From positions 1-53,538 of the forward strand of contig MCFE01000606.1 in NCBI GenBank assembly GCA_002104905.1: a stretch of 53,538 bases of DNA, written 5' to 3'. The notes under the pieces are model-generated. The model did not search any database. It saw only the letters and a list, made by a program, of their open reading frames with translations, and was not told the origin of the DNA. Source of the DNA: Basidiobolus meristosporus CBS 931.73. Its lineage: Eukaryota > Basidiobolomycota > Basidiobolomycetes > Basidiobolales > Basidiobolaceae. Below, in pieces: positions 21,715 to 32,652 of the stretch; the stretch's first letter is position 1, and every line of letters starts with the position of its first letter. The position numbers and the translations under genes were made by a program.

Positions 21715-22092
21715 TGTGAGTACTAAATGCAGTACCCACTCTTTGCCCAAGAGTTCTCCCCAGAGTCCTACCCAAGGTCCCCCAGTACCCTCCCTATGAT
21801 TCTCCAATGCGCCCTCCCTCCTATCCCTGCCCTTATCTAGTTAGAACACTTACCATAACAGGAAGGTGTTCACACCCCTATTTTATAACACATTTTCTAT
21901 TATCTAAGCCCCCAAGTGATATATATATATCTACCCAATTGAACCAAGTGGGAGGACAAGAAGATATGGGACAGAATAATCACAAGTCTTTATTACCTTG
22001 CTACCTTCTATTGGAAGCTATTCTGAACCAAGTTTTACTGACTTGACCTACAAGCTCTCCCACTTGCCAAGTACAGTCAGTAATACCCCACA
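21715..22092 (+). repeat. 3' LTR of gypsy D
   Basis: 378 bp, TGTGAGTACT to CCCACA, paired with 11585-11962. Before it stands TTTGAGGACAAAGC, reminiscent of the FED-type 3' end in other gypsy elements. The tract just before the LTR (CCCCCGGGATA) is not the expected pure purine run, so the polypurine tract is altered or unusual. Confidence 0.92.
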
Positions 22093-22843
22093 CAATCAAC
22101 CTTCTGTGGTGTAACACCCAACAGTAAGAGGACACATACTGCTTGCCAGAAGACACATATTGTAATAGAAGAAGATGAGGACCCTCACAATATACACCCC
22201 AACATTTGGAGCTGCTCATTAGGTATAGAGGAGCAGACGGCTATGGTTTGAACAAAATACAAGACAGTAGAACAGAAGATTAGACCAGCACTTACACCTT
22301 TGACTGATGGATCTTGAGCTGCTGATTACATTAGACCACCAGAAGAAACACCAGAAGATATACAACTTAAACCTGAGAGACTTAAGCAACTTATCATTGG
22401 TGATGGAAACCTAACACCAGAGGAGAAACAATTATTTGAAGGGACCTTGAAAAGGCATGGTAAGGCTTTCTCATATGATGACAAGGAGATGGGACTCTTA
22501 AAGACATCAGTTGAAAACCTATCAAGTTTCATACAGTGCCCCACACACCCTGGTCATTTAAGCCTTACCAACTGCCCAGAGGACTCCAAGCTGATGTCCA
22601 TGCCCTACATAAGAAGAAGATAGAAGCTGGTATCCTAGAACCTTGCCATGAATCTTATGCAAACAGATGGTTTGTGACCAAAAAGAAGAATGGAAAGCTC
22701 CAATTCATTCCAGACATGCAACCTACAAATGCTGTCACTATCAGAGATGCTGCTATACCTCCATCTATTGATGACTTTGCAGAAAGCTTTAGTGGCCACT
22801 CCATCTACTAAACATACAGTCTCTACTCAGGAAATGATCAGAT
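22093..22843 (+). pseudogene. C1 protease-RT linker and RT N-terminus
   Basis: C1 coding resumes after the D insertion. The linker (PPEETPEDIQLKPERLKQL) leads, after a frame change near 22536, into the RT start with KKKIEAGILEPCHESYANRWF, TKKKNGKLQFIPD and NAVTIRDAAIPPSI. It then reads SLYSGNDQI, a form of the usual DLYSGYDQI block, and is cut at about 22843. Several stops are present. Confidence 0.8.
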
Positions 22844-24658
22844 CCCCAGCTTAGCAAGTTCATTCTTGAGCATCTGGAAGGCAGTTTCACAAGCTATGTC
22901 CCACTTGTAGGTATTGTCTTTCTTGAGGATATCAGTTAAAGGGGCTGCAATACTTGCAAAGGACTTGACAAATCTCCAATAATGGTAAACCATTCCAAGG
23001 AATGATCTGAGCTCTGATATGCTATGGGGCTGCTTCAGACTCTTGATAACTTCAACCTTCTTAGCATCTAAGGTTACTCCTGTGCTAGTCACTATGTGTC
23101 CCAGATATTCAAGTTGTTCCTTGAAGAATTCACACTAGGGTAACTTGCTATAAAGCTTGTTCTCTCTTAGCTTCTTCAAGACCTTTTCAATGTGCACCAA
23201 GTGATCCTCTTCTGTCTTGCTGTGTATCAATATATCATCTAGGTAGATTACAACAAACTTATCTAAGTACTCCTGGAAGATAGTCTGCATCAGGGTCATG
23301 AATGTTGCAGGGGCATTGGTGAGGCAAATACTCATGACTAAGTACTTGTAATGTCCATATCTGGTCCTGAATACTGTCTTAGGGATGTGTTCTAGCTTCA
23401 CCCTAATCTGGTTGCATCCTGACATGAGGTCAATCTTGCTGAAAATAGTGGCTCCATGGAGTTGGTCCAAGAGCTCATCAATCCAAGGTATGGGGTACTT
23501 ATTCTCAACAGTAACTGAGTTGAGGGCTTTGTAGTCAATGCACATCCTAAGTGTTCCATCCTTCTTCTTCACAAAAAGTACTGGTGCTCCCCAAGGTGAC
23601 TTGCTGGGTCTGATATATCCTTGCTCCAGTAACTGATCTATATGTCTCTTTATCTCTTCCAACTCCAATGGACTCATTCTGTAAGGTGTCTTACTCACCG
23701 GAGGGCTATCTCCTGTTTCAATGGCATGATCCACATCTCTGACCTGCGGTAGGCTTACAAGCACTGCTGGAAATACATCTGAATACTCCATCAAAAGAGT
23801 CTGGACCTTCTGGGGTACTGGAGTAGAGGATTCCTCCTGTAATACTGCCATGTGGAGCATCTGGGTGCCTTTTCTTAGTGCTATACAGAACTGTGTCTTG
23901 CAAAGTTCACTTGTCTCACACACACTTGAATTGACCAAGTTAAAATCCAGTCTGGCAGGTAATAGCTCATAGGTCTTGTTGTTGTTCTTGATCTGAGTAG
24001 CATGGATTCTGCAGTTGATTGATGGATTACAACAAAGTAGCCAGGTTTTCCCAAGTACAAGGTTAAACTTGCAGTTCCCAAATATATAGGCCTGTAGATC
24101 TTCTTCATAGTCATTGACCTTCACCCTTACTGGCTGAGTAAACAGCTGGTGGCAATTGAAGCAGAGTCCTTTCTTTTCACATTCTTCTGACGTAGGATTT
24201 TTCTGCATTGCAACTATTTCCATTGGCACTGCTTCTGATTGTCTTCTTTCATAGCAGTTGTAGCCTCTCTGATTAGTCACTGTGGGCTTCCCAACTCCAA
24301 ACATAGCTGTGTCATAGTCAATGCCAATTGTGATGGCTTCTTCAATAGTCTGAGTTCTTGATAATTTACCTCCTAACAAGTTCTTTCTTTCAAACCATCA
24401 ACAAAGTATTCAACTTGATCCAGAGGGTCCATTCTTTCAATGTGCCCAAGTAGACATCTATATTCATAGATGTACTCTTAGACCATCCCTTTCTGTCTGA
24501 GTTTCTTCAACTTTCTTCTTAGCAGTGTCTTTTGGTGTGGGGGCTTAAAGGCATCCTGAATTGCCAACACAAACTCATCTCAGGTAGAGATTGTAGAGTA
24601 TCCCATCATGGAGGCTGACCTGATCTTATTGTGGTACCACAGTAAAGCTGTGTCTGCC
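22844..24658 (-). pseudogene. Family A copy A4: gag to RNase H start, truncated at both ends
   Basis: On the minus strand the relic starts in gag at about 24658 (ADTALLWYHNKI) and ends in the RT connection/RNase H region near 22844. The longest frame (24379-23135, 414 codons) joins the first half of the zinc knuckle (CFNCHQ) to the end of the protease ([17 protein letters not shown]). Sequence that in A2 holds the rest of the knuckle and the protease active site is lost, yet the frame stays open. The RT keeps [10 protein letters not shown] and [14 protein letters not shown] follows at KLP, and the thumb region continues to 22840. Neither LTR is present. Confidence 0.88.
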
Positions 24659-25990
24659 AGGGTGATTATAATGACTATGAGTTATTGAGTAAATGCCCTG
24701 GATCTCACACACTTGACAGCAATATTGTCTATTGTGACTGGAAAAACCAGCTATCTTGCTGATGGCTGGGGTATCTCCAATGCAGATAGTAATATGCACT
24801 TTTACATGATGGCCAATTATTGTTATCCTGCAGTTAAGCATACAAAATTCATTTAGCAATGGATACAGGAAGCTATTCAAGCTGCAGAGTGATTTAGGCC
24901 CAGATACCAGTGAGACTACCATCATACTATTGCTCTGATACTGTAAAATTGGCAGCAAATTCTGATTGATGAGAATCAGTGGCCAGCAGGATTTGCTGGT
25001 AGAGTACTTGTTAAACAAGAATCCATCAAGTGCTTAAGTAAAGGTGTAACCATAGATACCTTCAAAGTAGCCTTTGCTTCTTAGCTGTTTGCAATGTTTG
25101 CCATCAAATATATTAGATACTTTTACACTTGATTGATACTGAGTGTGGTACTGTATAGCTTTGCAATATTTGTTGGACTGCATCAGCTTCCTCAAATGGG
25201 GTATGACCAGAATATATCTGGAGTGTTAACAATGTTTTCCCTCAATGGTGGTGGATTCCTAGCCATTTGGACACATTGCAATGGTAGCATTTTTTGATGT
25301 GAATGCCATGCAACTGTTAACACATACTGGAATCAGGACAGTCTCTAGATCATATGTTGCCAGCCGCAGGATGGTTGATCACTTGTACCATGTACATGGT
25401 AAGTAGCATCCTGGTATAATTTTGGCAAGAAGCGGCAATAAATCCTCAAAGCCCCCATTACTTATATTAGTTAAAAAGTGCCACTTCCTTAGCCACAAAT
25501 ATACATCATTGTCCAGTAGATGGATTACTGGGCTCACTTGGCTCCATAAAGTATCCTTGGCATTTGTTTCAATGGGTGTTGTCTCATTGCATATAGGGAT
25601 TTGACCAGGCTCATACATGGTACTGATCTTATGGGAGATAGGCTCAAAATCCAGCAGTGAACCTTCTTTGTCTGAGCTACCACTCTGCATGCCATACTCA
25701 GAAGGCTGAGGCAAGCCTAAAGGCGTCACATACCCACCTCACTCAGTTTGCACAAGGTGATAAAGATGGCCAGGTGCTGATACGGAAGTATTTACTGGCT
25801 GGCAAGATAATGTTGGTACAGTAGTGACCAATCAATGGTCAAATATGACTTGGGTGGCAAAACACTGGCCATGATCCTAGTAATACTTCCTAAGCTGTCT
25901 GCATGCTTCTTGGCTGAGAGGCTTGCCTCAATAGCCAAATGGTCTTTTTTCTCTTCTCTTACAGATTTGGGTCAAAGTAGTCTTCTTCAT
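24659..25990 (-). pseudogene. tnp2-like (Transposase_21) transposase, K1 copy, broken
   Basis: The start is ATG 25990 (MKKTTLTQ). A cysteine cluster in the first 40 residues is intact in the other two copies (CX2CX9CX2H). The tnp2-like core includes IFDGKHCKQLRSKGYFEGIYG, SCWPLILINQNLLPIL, VSLVSGPKS, then a segment ending GDTPAISKIAGFSSHNRQYC and CQVCEIQGIYS. In this family those blocks surround the catalytic region and mark CACTA/En-Spm-type transposases. The copy has several stops and frame changes (near 25730, 25380 and 25030) and ends at HYNHPG, where gypsy A4 begins. About half of the usual protein is missing. Confidence 0.72.
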
Positions 25991-26211
25991 GGGCCAACAG
26001 TTTGACCTCTAACAATTAAATGCTATTATATCATCTGTTGGTCAATACTCATGTGAGCTTCAGACAGTCTTGTATTTAAGACATTGCACCTATATGAGTG
26101 TAAGATTCAATGATGACCTGCCGTAGTAAGCATTAAAAATAAAGTTGTGGCACCACATACACATGTGTATGTTACACTATTTCCCCTATGGTTTGACTCA
26201 CTTCCATATAT
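25991..26211. promoter_or_regulatory. Divergent promoter region of K1
   Basis: 221 bp between the two start codons. A block of about 50 bp next to the plus-strand ATG (ACACTATTTCCC, GGTTTGACTCAC and TATATATG in order) is conserved in all three K pairs (see 42310-42353 and, inverted, 47281-47335). This conservation outside coding sequence suggests a shared promoter or leader. Confidence 0.55.
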
Positions 26212-28367
26212 ATGCCACCAAAAAATAAAGCAAAGTTGTCTGGTACCCAACTAACCCCCCCTGCAGGTGGCAGCAGAAGAATGGTTGGACAACAGCTTGC
26301 TTTGACATTCAGTGCAACAAGCAGGGCTACAACCAAAAAAAGCCCTGTGGACAGTGTGCCCATTGAAGGTAAAATGCAGACTCCTCAGGCTCTCAGTCAA
26401 GTAGGCAATTGAGAACCTTGGTGGAGCCACAAGCTGATCATATGCTCAGGCAGATGAGAATGTGGCAAATGCAATACCCTCAGTTGAAGACCAGCAAGTG
26501 GCCATGATAACATCACCTCCACCCATATTAGCAAGTATATTGTCAGCTCATACCAAAGCATTAATAAAGCAATTTGGTTCACTGGCTGATAGGATAGATG
26601 TGATGGTCCAGAGAAGTCAGGAAATAGTCCACAAGCAGGATGAGTAGATAATATGTGTAGAGTAATCAATATCCCAGGTAGAAAATGCAGTATCTTTGCT
26701 GCAAAGAAGGGACTCAAATAGCTCAATGTCATTGCTAAGAGCTGAGCCATCTCCCAATGTAGCAGCAGAGGATCACTGTACAGTCTTTAAAGCACAACAA
26801 CAGTGCCCAAAGATAATGCCCACAGAAAAGCCTATCACAGTGTGGGAGGGAGACAATGTGGTGTTTATACCAAAGATTAAAATCAAAAGACATTGAAGAT
26901 CTGTGAAGCCACTGAGTGCAATAATGAAGAGTGGGCTAATATTTGGGGGCCATCAGAAGTCTAGCACAGGATTACCTTAAGGCTGGCATACCATGGAACC
27001 ATAATGAACTCAAGGCCAAGCAGAATGCACTTGACTTGTTCCATGGGCATTATCCCGGATTCAAATGGGCAAACAGAGTTTGGGCCAGCATTGGTATGCT
27101 CAGAAAGTATCTCAAGAATAGCAGAAACTATCAGCGACAGAAGAACAAGGGTGCCATGGCAAAAAACCAGCAGCTTCCTCAAGAGCCTGTTACAAGCAGG
27201 GCCAAAAGCTCCAGACAAGCTTCAAAGAGACATCAGGTAGCTGGAAGAGTGCTGATAAGGGACAAACAGGCACACATGGATGCACCAGCACAACATTTAT
27301 CAAGGAAAAAGCATAGTGCTGCTCAAGAAGCACCCAGTCAAAGTAGCAGTGACAGACCTGTTAGTGACAATAACCAGCCGCTTTTGCAGGAGCCTATCTC
27401 AACTACAGTTTAGAACTCAAAACAGGCAGAAAAGACAGGTCAGGTTGCCAGAAGAGTGCCACTAAGGGACAAGCAGGCCAAAACAGAGGCGTTTGAGCCA
27501 ATTTTATTCAGGAGGAAACATAGATCTTTACGACAAGCACTCAGACAATGTAGCAGTGAACAACCTGGCAGTAAAAAGGAAAAGGTAAGGGAAAAATGTT
27601 TACCCAAGCTTGAGATAAGGAAGCATGCAAAAAAGCTGCAATTCTTGCCAATTAACACCGCAAGCCAGGAACAGACTGAATCCCATCATAGCCAAGAAGA
27701 ATTACTAACAAGAAAACAACTGTTTACACAAGAGTTGGAAGCACAGCCAGTTGAGCTACACTCCAGCAAGGTGAAAGAGTTTTCTGAAAAAGCTAATAAT
27801 TTGTCTACCATAGCCTCCACATCCTCCATTTTTGACAGAGTGGAGATCCCACTGACAGACAAGGCTACAACATCAAGAGCTCAAAAGACTATCACAATGC
27901 CTTCAGTGGAATTTTGGAATATTAATAGGCCCATTAAGAGGTTGCAGCACATCTTCAAGAGCAGTGCGCAAGAATATGCACTGGAATATTGCAAGGATCT
28001 ATTGCAAAGACTGGCAGATGAGGTGCTAGACCTTGCAGTGCTGGCTGAATACCAGGAGGTGTGGGAACCAGTGAATGAACAGTGGCATAAAGCTGTTGGG
28101 TTTCTGCCAAAGTTGTGGAACCAGAGCACTGCAGCAGAAATACATATTTGGTGGTGGATTTTAATGGAGTTACTTGTAGAGTGTGGGATTGGGCTTAATG
28201 TAAATGTAGAGTATAGGGACTTGTATATGTGTTTTGTTGAGACAAAACTTGGCAAGTTTGAGAATTTGTTTGTAAGAAAAAAGATTAATTTCCATGATGC
28301 ATGGGGGGTAAGGAATGGAGAATGCGTTTTAAAAAAATATTCTATTAGTTTGTGGCAGAGTATCTAA
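26212..28367 (+). pseudogene. Unknown K-family second gene, copy S1, degraded
   Basis: It starts at ATG 26212 (MPPKNKAKLSGTQLTPPAG). Frame breaks follow near 26412, 26647, 26896 and 27413. Blocks in order are a basic N-terminus; a predicted coiled stretch (GSLADRIDVMVQRSQEIV) followed by VENAVSLLQRRDSN; PTEKPITVWEGDNVVFIPK; AKQNALDLFHGHYPGFKWANR with GMLRKYLKNSRNY; a long Q/S/K-rich linker; and a C-terminal helical block (FKSSAQEYALEYCKDLLQRL). Five copies exist in this window, so it is part of the transposon. Some CACTA and other DNA transposons carry a second DNA-binding protein, and that role is my guess from the divergent position and basic charge. I recognise no domain. Confidence 0.55.
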
Positions 28368-29613
28368 AGCAAACAAATTTGTTGCCAATCATGTATGCAT
28401 TTTTGTGTTCATGAATACGTTCACATATACCGCAATAGGTTGTTTTGGTGTGGTTTAAAGTAACCAGACAGTGGTACAACTGAAGTTTTGATGGAAATGA
28501 ATCAATTTGTATGCATGAAAAAAAAGAAATAGTTGAGTCAGGAAGTAAGGAATGTAAAAAAGAGGCAATAGTCAAACAATGCCCACAAATGTAGGAGGCA
28601 ATAGTGTGTCCAGGATCAGAAAGTGAGCAAATTGGCAGGAAACCAATCAAAACCCACATATACATAGTTGTGATGAAAAGTTTTGATTAAGTTTTTGTGA
28701 AATCTGGGGTGCAATTATTTTTCAATGGTCTCTGGACAGTGACCTGGTGGGATCAGTACCTCTTAGTCATGGTACTTTAGCTTTGTGACAGCCTTTTGAT
28801 GAGATCATTGCAATAATTTTTCATAAGGAAATTTTAGTAATATTTTCAACTAGTGCCAAATAGCTTGGACTATCATGTTACTCTTTTAGCTTAGCATCAT
28901 CATTGTGTAACTCTACAAAGACCTAAACACTGGGCTTCTTTGAGGATAAAGATCATTCAACAGTTATCCTTATTTCTTAACAAGTGCCTTATATTTAGAC
29001 ACCCAATTTGTTGCAACAGCTAACTATACAAAGCATTGGATTTCTTGTTATTAGCACTTAGTAAAGTCATTTATTCAGGTGAAAAAGCTGGATATACAAC
29101 ACTCAATATGCCATAACAGCATCAGGCACTAGCACCTAACTTTTTCAACTTTCCTAGTGATGGCTTAGGGTATTTTTAAGCTTGTCAACAATGTTTGTTT
29201 GAAATTTTGTGTCACAACCACCAATCTCAGAGATGTCAAACAATACAATGATCAGTTGTGACCCAATCTCTTCAATGCTAAGACAAACGGCTTTGATGAT
29301 GACTCAATCACTGTCAACATACCATATGCCTGCTCATCATGACACTCAAATTTATGGTCTTTCTGGAATAGCTGAGGAAGTGACTTATCAACTTGTTCAT
29401 AGCTTGGGATCCAAATTTCAAATACATCACCAACTCCTGACAGTTGTATGACTTGACAAATATTGCACTGTATCTCCCAACTTACCACTAATAATATATA
29501 TGCAGGATCAGAAAACATCCATTTTTAGTATCATGTTTGCCAAGAGTTACTTGGTATTTGCAGCTAAACTCAAATTCAACTTCAACAAAGTCAGACCAGT
29601 GGCTTGTAGTATC
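28368..29613. other. K1 tail and unassigned DNA
   Basis: 28640-28830 matches the tail after the second K gene at 32030-32210 and the inverted tail near 38590-38700, so it belongs to the K element. 28830-29613 is AT-rich with short frames only. I see no convincing gene or repeat in it. Confidence 0.5.
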
Positions 29614-30790
29614 TGGTGGAATACAAGAACTGCTTTGTGTACAAGGAACTCATCAGGAAATAATGATAATAGTTGAACTGTTTATTTATTGTAAAACAGC
29701 TCAGTATTTACACTTTTGTAGGAGTAATAGAAATGTAACACTAAGTAAGGAGGGTTTCTCAACATTCAGGTGCATTATGTAACAGTTTCATGGCTATTAC
29801 ATAGTGTTTGGTAAAATTGCTTATTTGATTTTGAATATGGGGGAATAATCATTGGAACATATGTCAGAAAGAAAATAGCAAAGATAGGTCTCAAAATCAG
29901 TCATACATTGACAAAGATTAGTCCAGAATTGTTAAGTAAGTTTTAGCTGCTGATTGATATTGTTACAAGTCTTGGTATAAGAGTTGTGGAGGAATAGGGA
30001 GTTTAGCTAGTATTGTATTCACTAAAACTTGAACTGATTTTTATTGAGGTTCCAGCAGCTCCTTATATACATTTTGCCAGATCAATTGCTGACTAATTGT
30101 ATTTCCTAATGTAGGTTGTGGCTGATGACTCATCTGATTGCATCATCATCACCCAATAAGATCCTACTTTATATATCTATTTCTGTCTGATAAGGATCTG
30201 CTGATTCATTTGGTGACTAATGCTACTGATTTCATAGATAATACTGATATACTGATAACCTAAAACATATACTAGTTGATTTGACTAAAAACTGATTTAA
30301 CTTAAACATTCAAGCGGCAGATCATAACAATATCAAATAGTCAAATGTTTTAATAGTATATCTATGTGATTAGAACTTGTATAATTAGTAGGATTTCTAG
30401 CTAATGAAATACAACTCTGATTTTCCTCCAGAATACATATAGGCTCTTCTGATTAAAGCCTAAATCTTTGATTTGTTTTTATTACCTTGTTGCACCTTGG
30501 TTGCTTGACAAGCTGTCATATCTTCAGCTTCAGTTGTGGATGGGGTCTCAGTCAGTTATTTCTTGCAGTTCTGAATAATAGCTGCACCAGCATATAAAAA
30601 ACATACCCAATGGTAGATTGTCTGTTATTTAGATCCCTACCAAAATGTGAATCCCTAGAGCCATTAGATTTACTCCTATAGTTGCTTCAAAGTATTGCAG
30701 AACTATATCAATAATACCTTGCAGATATCTGAAGATTTACTTAACTGTTGCAATTTGATTGGATCCAAGAATTTTCATGAGTGTACTCAA
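29614..30790 (-). mobile_element. Ty1/copia relic B2: end of RNase H and 3' LTR
   Basis: On the minus strand, 30790-30360 aligns with the RNase H end of copia B1 (32780-33200) but is littered with changes. It is followed by a decayed copia LTR (30352-30330 and 29960-29614) that is split by a solo family A LTR. The 5' part of the element is missing. The match to B1 is clearly weaker than between the two B1 LTRs, so this copy is older. Confidence 0.75.
29961..30329 (-). repeat. Solo family A LTR (A5) inside the B2 LTR
   Basis: 369 bp, the reverse complement of the LTR at 1554, with TGTTACAAG...CATAACA ends. The flanks share ATAT (29957-29960 and 30330-30333), consistent with a 4-bp target duplication. 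The copia LTR sequence resumes directly on either side. Confidence 0.9.
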
Positions 30791-32210
30791 GAGCGTGTAG
30801 AAGACATGGTCAAAAACTCCATACAACCATCAATGAGCCATCTGGTAGCTGGATCAGTCCCCTCAAGGGACAAGCAGCCATACACAGATGCACCAGCACA
30901 GCATTTATCAGGCAAAAGTGTAGTTCCATTTAAGAAGCACTCAGTAAAAGTAGCAGTGAAGGACCCTGCAGTGATAAAAACCAGCTGCTTCTTCAAGAGC
31001 CCATTACAATTAAGGCTGAAGGCTCAAAATAGGTGGCAAGGAAATGTAGGGTTGCCAGAAAAGCACCATTAAGAAATAATTGGACAAAGACTGATGCACC
31101 AGTGCATCTTTTTTCATGCAGAAAAGGTAATTCAATATAAGAAGCACTCATAGGATGTGCAGTGAAAGACCTGACATTGATAAAGGTAAAGGAAAGCAAA
31201 AAAGGCCTACCCAATCTAGAGACAGGAATGAACAAGTAGGAATCTGCAGCCTTTTCCTGGTAATACTTTAAGCCAAGGTCAGGCAGCATACCATTATAGC
31301 CAAGAAGCATCACTAACACAACAAAAGCTGTTTACTCAAGAGTTGAATGTGCAGGCGGCTAAGCTAAACACTAGCAATGTGGATGAGCTTGCAGAGAAAA
31401 GCTATTCATTGGCCACAGTTTCCATATCCTTCATTGTAGAAAAAATTGCAATCCCACTGACTGACAAAGCAATAACATTTGGAACTTGAAAGACTACTGC
31501 CATGCCTACAGTCAGGTTCCCAGTCAATAACTGGCACCGCAAAAGGCTAAAGCACTTCTTCAAGAACTGTGCCCAAGCAAATGCATCTGAATATTACAAG
31601 GGTTTATTAAAAAAACTGGCAGATGAGATGTTAAAGCTTGCAGTGCTGGCTGAAGACCTAGGCATATGGGAACTGGTAAATGAACAATGACATCATGCTG
31701 TAGGGATGCCACCAGACTGATAGAAATAGGGTGTTTAGGGGGGAATAACTATTAAATGATGTATATCAATGGAGTTATATGTTAAGTGTGAGGTAGGGGT
31801 TGATGTTGGTATAGGGTGTAGGAACTAATATAGGTCAATACAGCTTGAAATTGAGTTACAATTAAAGATTGAGAGGAATTAGTCCAAGTTAAATTCATGA
31901 AATGTAACAGTATTGTTTAGTCCTCAACTAAAGAGCAAAACAACAGGCAATAGCCAATCAATGTTCACAAATGTAGGAGGTGATTAAGGGTTTGGGATCA
32001 GAAAGTGATAGAACTGGCAAACTACCATTCAAAGGCTGCCTAAGTATCTTTGTGATGAAAATTTTGGCTCATGTCTTATGAAACCTGGGGTGTATTATCT
32101 TTCAATAGTTTCTGCATAATATACTGATGGGATCAATGCTTCTTAGTTGCAGAGCTTTAAATTTGTGACAGCCTTTTGATGTGACCATTGCAATTATCGT
32201 TAACAGGGCA
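30791..32210 (+). pseudogene. K-family second gene, copy S2, relic
   Basis: It matches S1 from the Q/S/K-rich linker on (blocks with DAPAQHLSGK, HSVKVAVKD) to the C-terminal helical block near 31500-31690 (KHFFKNCAQANASEYYKGLL, LAVLAEDLGIWELVNEQ). Stops and frame changes are frequent. No N-terminal part and no linked tnp2 gene are present. 31700-32210 is the non-coding tail of the K element. Confidence 0.6.
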
Positions 32211-32235
32211 TCTTAGATTGCATTGACACAGATTT

Positions 32236-32604
32236 TGTTGCAATTTAAGAAGTGAATTGGATATAAGGAACTTATCAAGAAATAGTGATAACAGTTGAAC
32301 CGTGGTTTATTCATAAAGAAGCTCAGTATTTATACCTTTGTAGAAGTACTACAGCTGCAACACTAAGTAGGGAGGGTTTCTCAATATTCAGGAGCATTCT
32401 GTAACAGTTTCAGGGTTAGTACATAATGTTTGGTAATAGTGCTAATTTGACCCTGACTATAGGGGAATAATCATAAGATCATATATCTGGAGAAAGTGGC
32501 AAAGTTAAGGCAGTAAATGAGTCCTACAGTGAATAAGACTAGTCTAGAATTGTTAAGTAAATTTTTAGCTGCTGAATGATACCAAATAGTCCAATATTTT
32601 GACA
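32236..32604 (-). repeat. 3' LTR of copia B1
   Basis: 369 bp. On the minus strand it starts TGTCAAAATATTGG, so the second T of the usual TGTTG start is changed to C. The end is GCAACA. It pairs with 36549-36917. Confidence 0.95.
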
Positions 32605-32652
32605 CTCCCCCTCAACTAAATAATTTCTTAATCCCAATTTCTCTCTGAGGAT

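Larger units (their letters stand above)
11585..22092 (+). mobile_element. Ty3/gypsy family D, host of E and Harb2
   Basis: Bounded by two direct 378-bp LTRs, 11585-11962 and 21715-22092, both of TGTGRGTACT...CYCACA form. The flanks CAGTC (11580-11584) and CAATC (22093-22097) are a 5-bp target duplication with one change. A primer-site-like TGGTGCCATCTCTG begins about 4 bp after the 5' LTR. The interior has gag, a zinc knuckle and the start of a protease, then the minus-strand element E, then an unknown reading frame up to the 3' LTR. RT, RNase H and integrase of D are not seen. Confidence 0.9.
10343..22843 (+). mobile_element. Ty3/gypsy family C, copy C1 (internally deleted, split by D)
   Basis: C1 starts with the first 100 or so bases of its LTR (TGTAGTGGGG), which jumps near 10446 directly into the middle of gag. 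Comparison with C2 shows that about 1.7 kb of LTR and gag is missing. The copy continues to 11584, is split by gypsy D (11585-22092) and resumes at 22093 with protease-RT linker and RT until 22843. There it is cut by the minus-strand relic A4. Confidence 0.85.
24659..28830. mobile_element. CACTA-like element K1 with two divergent genes (truncated)
   Basis: A tnp2-like transposase gene on the minus strand (24659-25990) and an unrelated gene on the plus strand (26212-28367) start 221 bp apart. The same arrangement recurs at 40913-44167 and 46705-48738, which defines the family. The tnp2 side is cut by A4. The other side fades near 28830 in a tail that is also found at 32030-32210 and, inverted, near 38590. 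Terminal CACTA-like repeats were not found, so the superfamily rests on the transposase alone. Confidence 0.68.

Noticed and set aside
24659-25990. KDZ-type transposase
   Set aside because: The readable blocks (WPLILINxNLLP, SGPKS, GDTPAISKIAGF) fit the tnp2/Transposase_21 pattern better. I saw no typical KDZ cysteine modules beyond the short N-terminal cluster.
29209-29518. Two opposite short frames in the unassigned part after K1
   Set aside because: Neither has a motif or a second copy in the window, and the region is AT-rich with frames of chance length.
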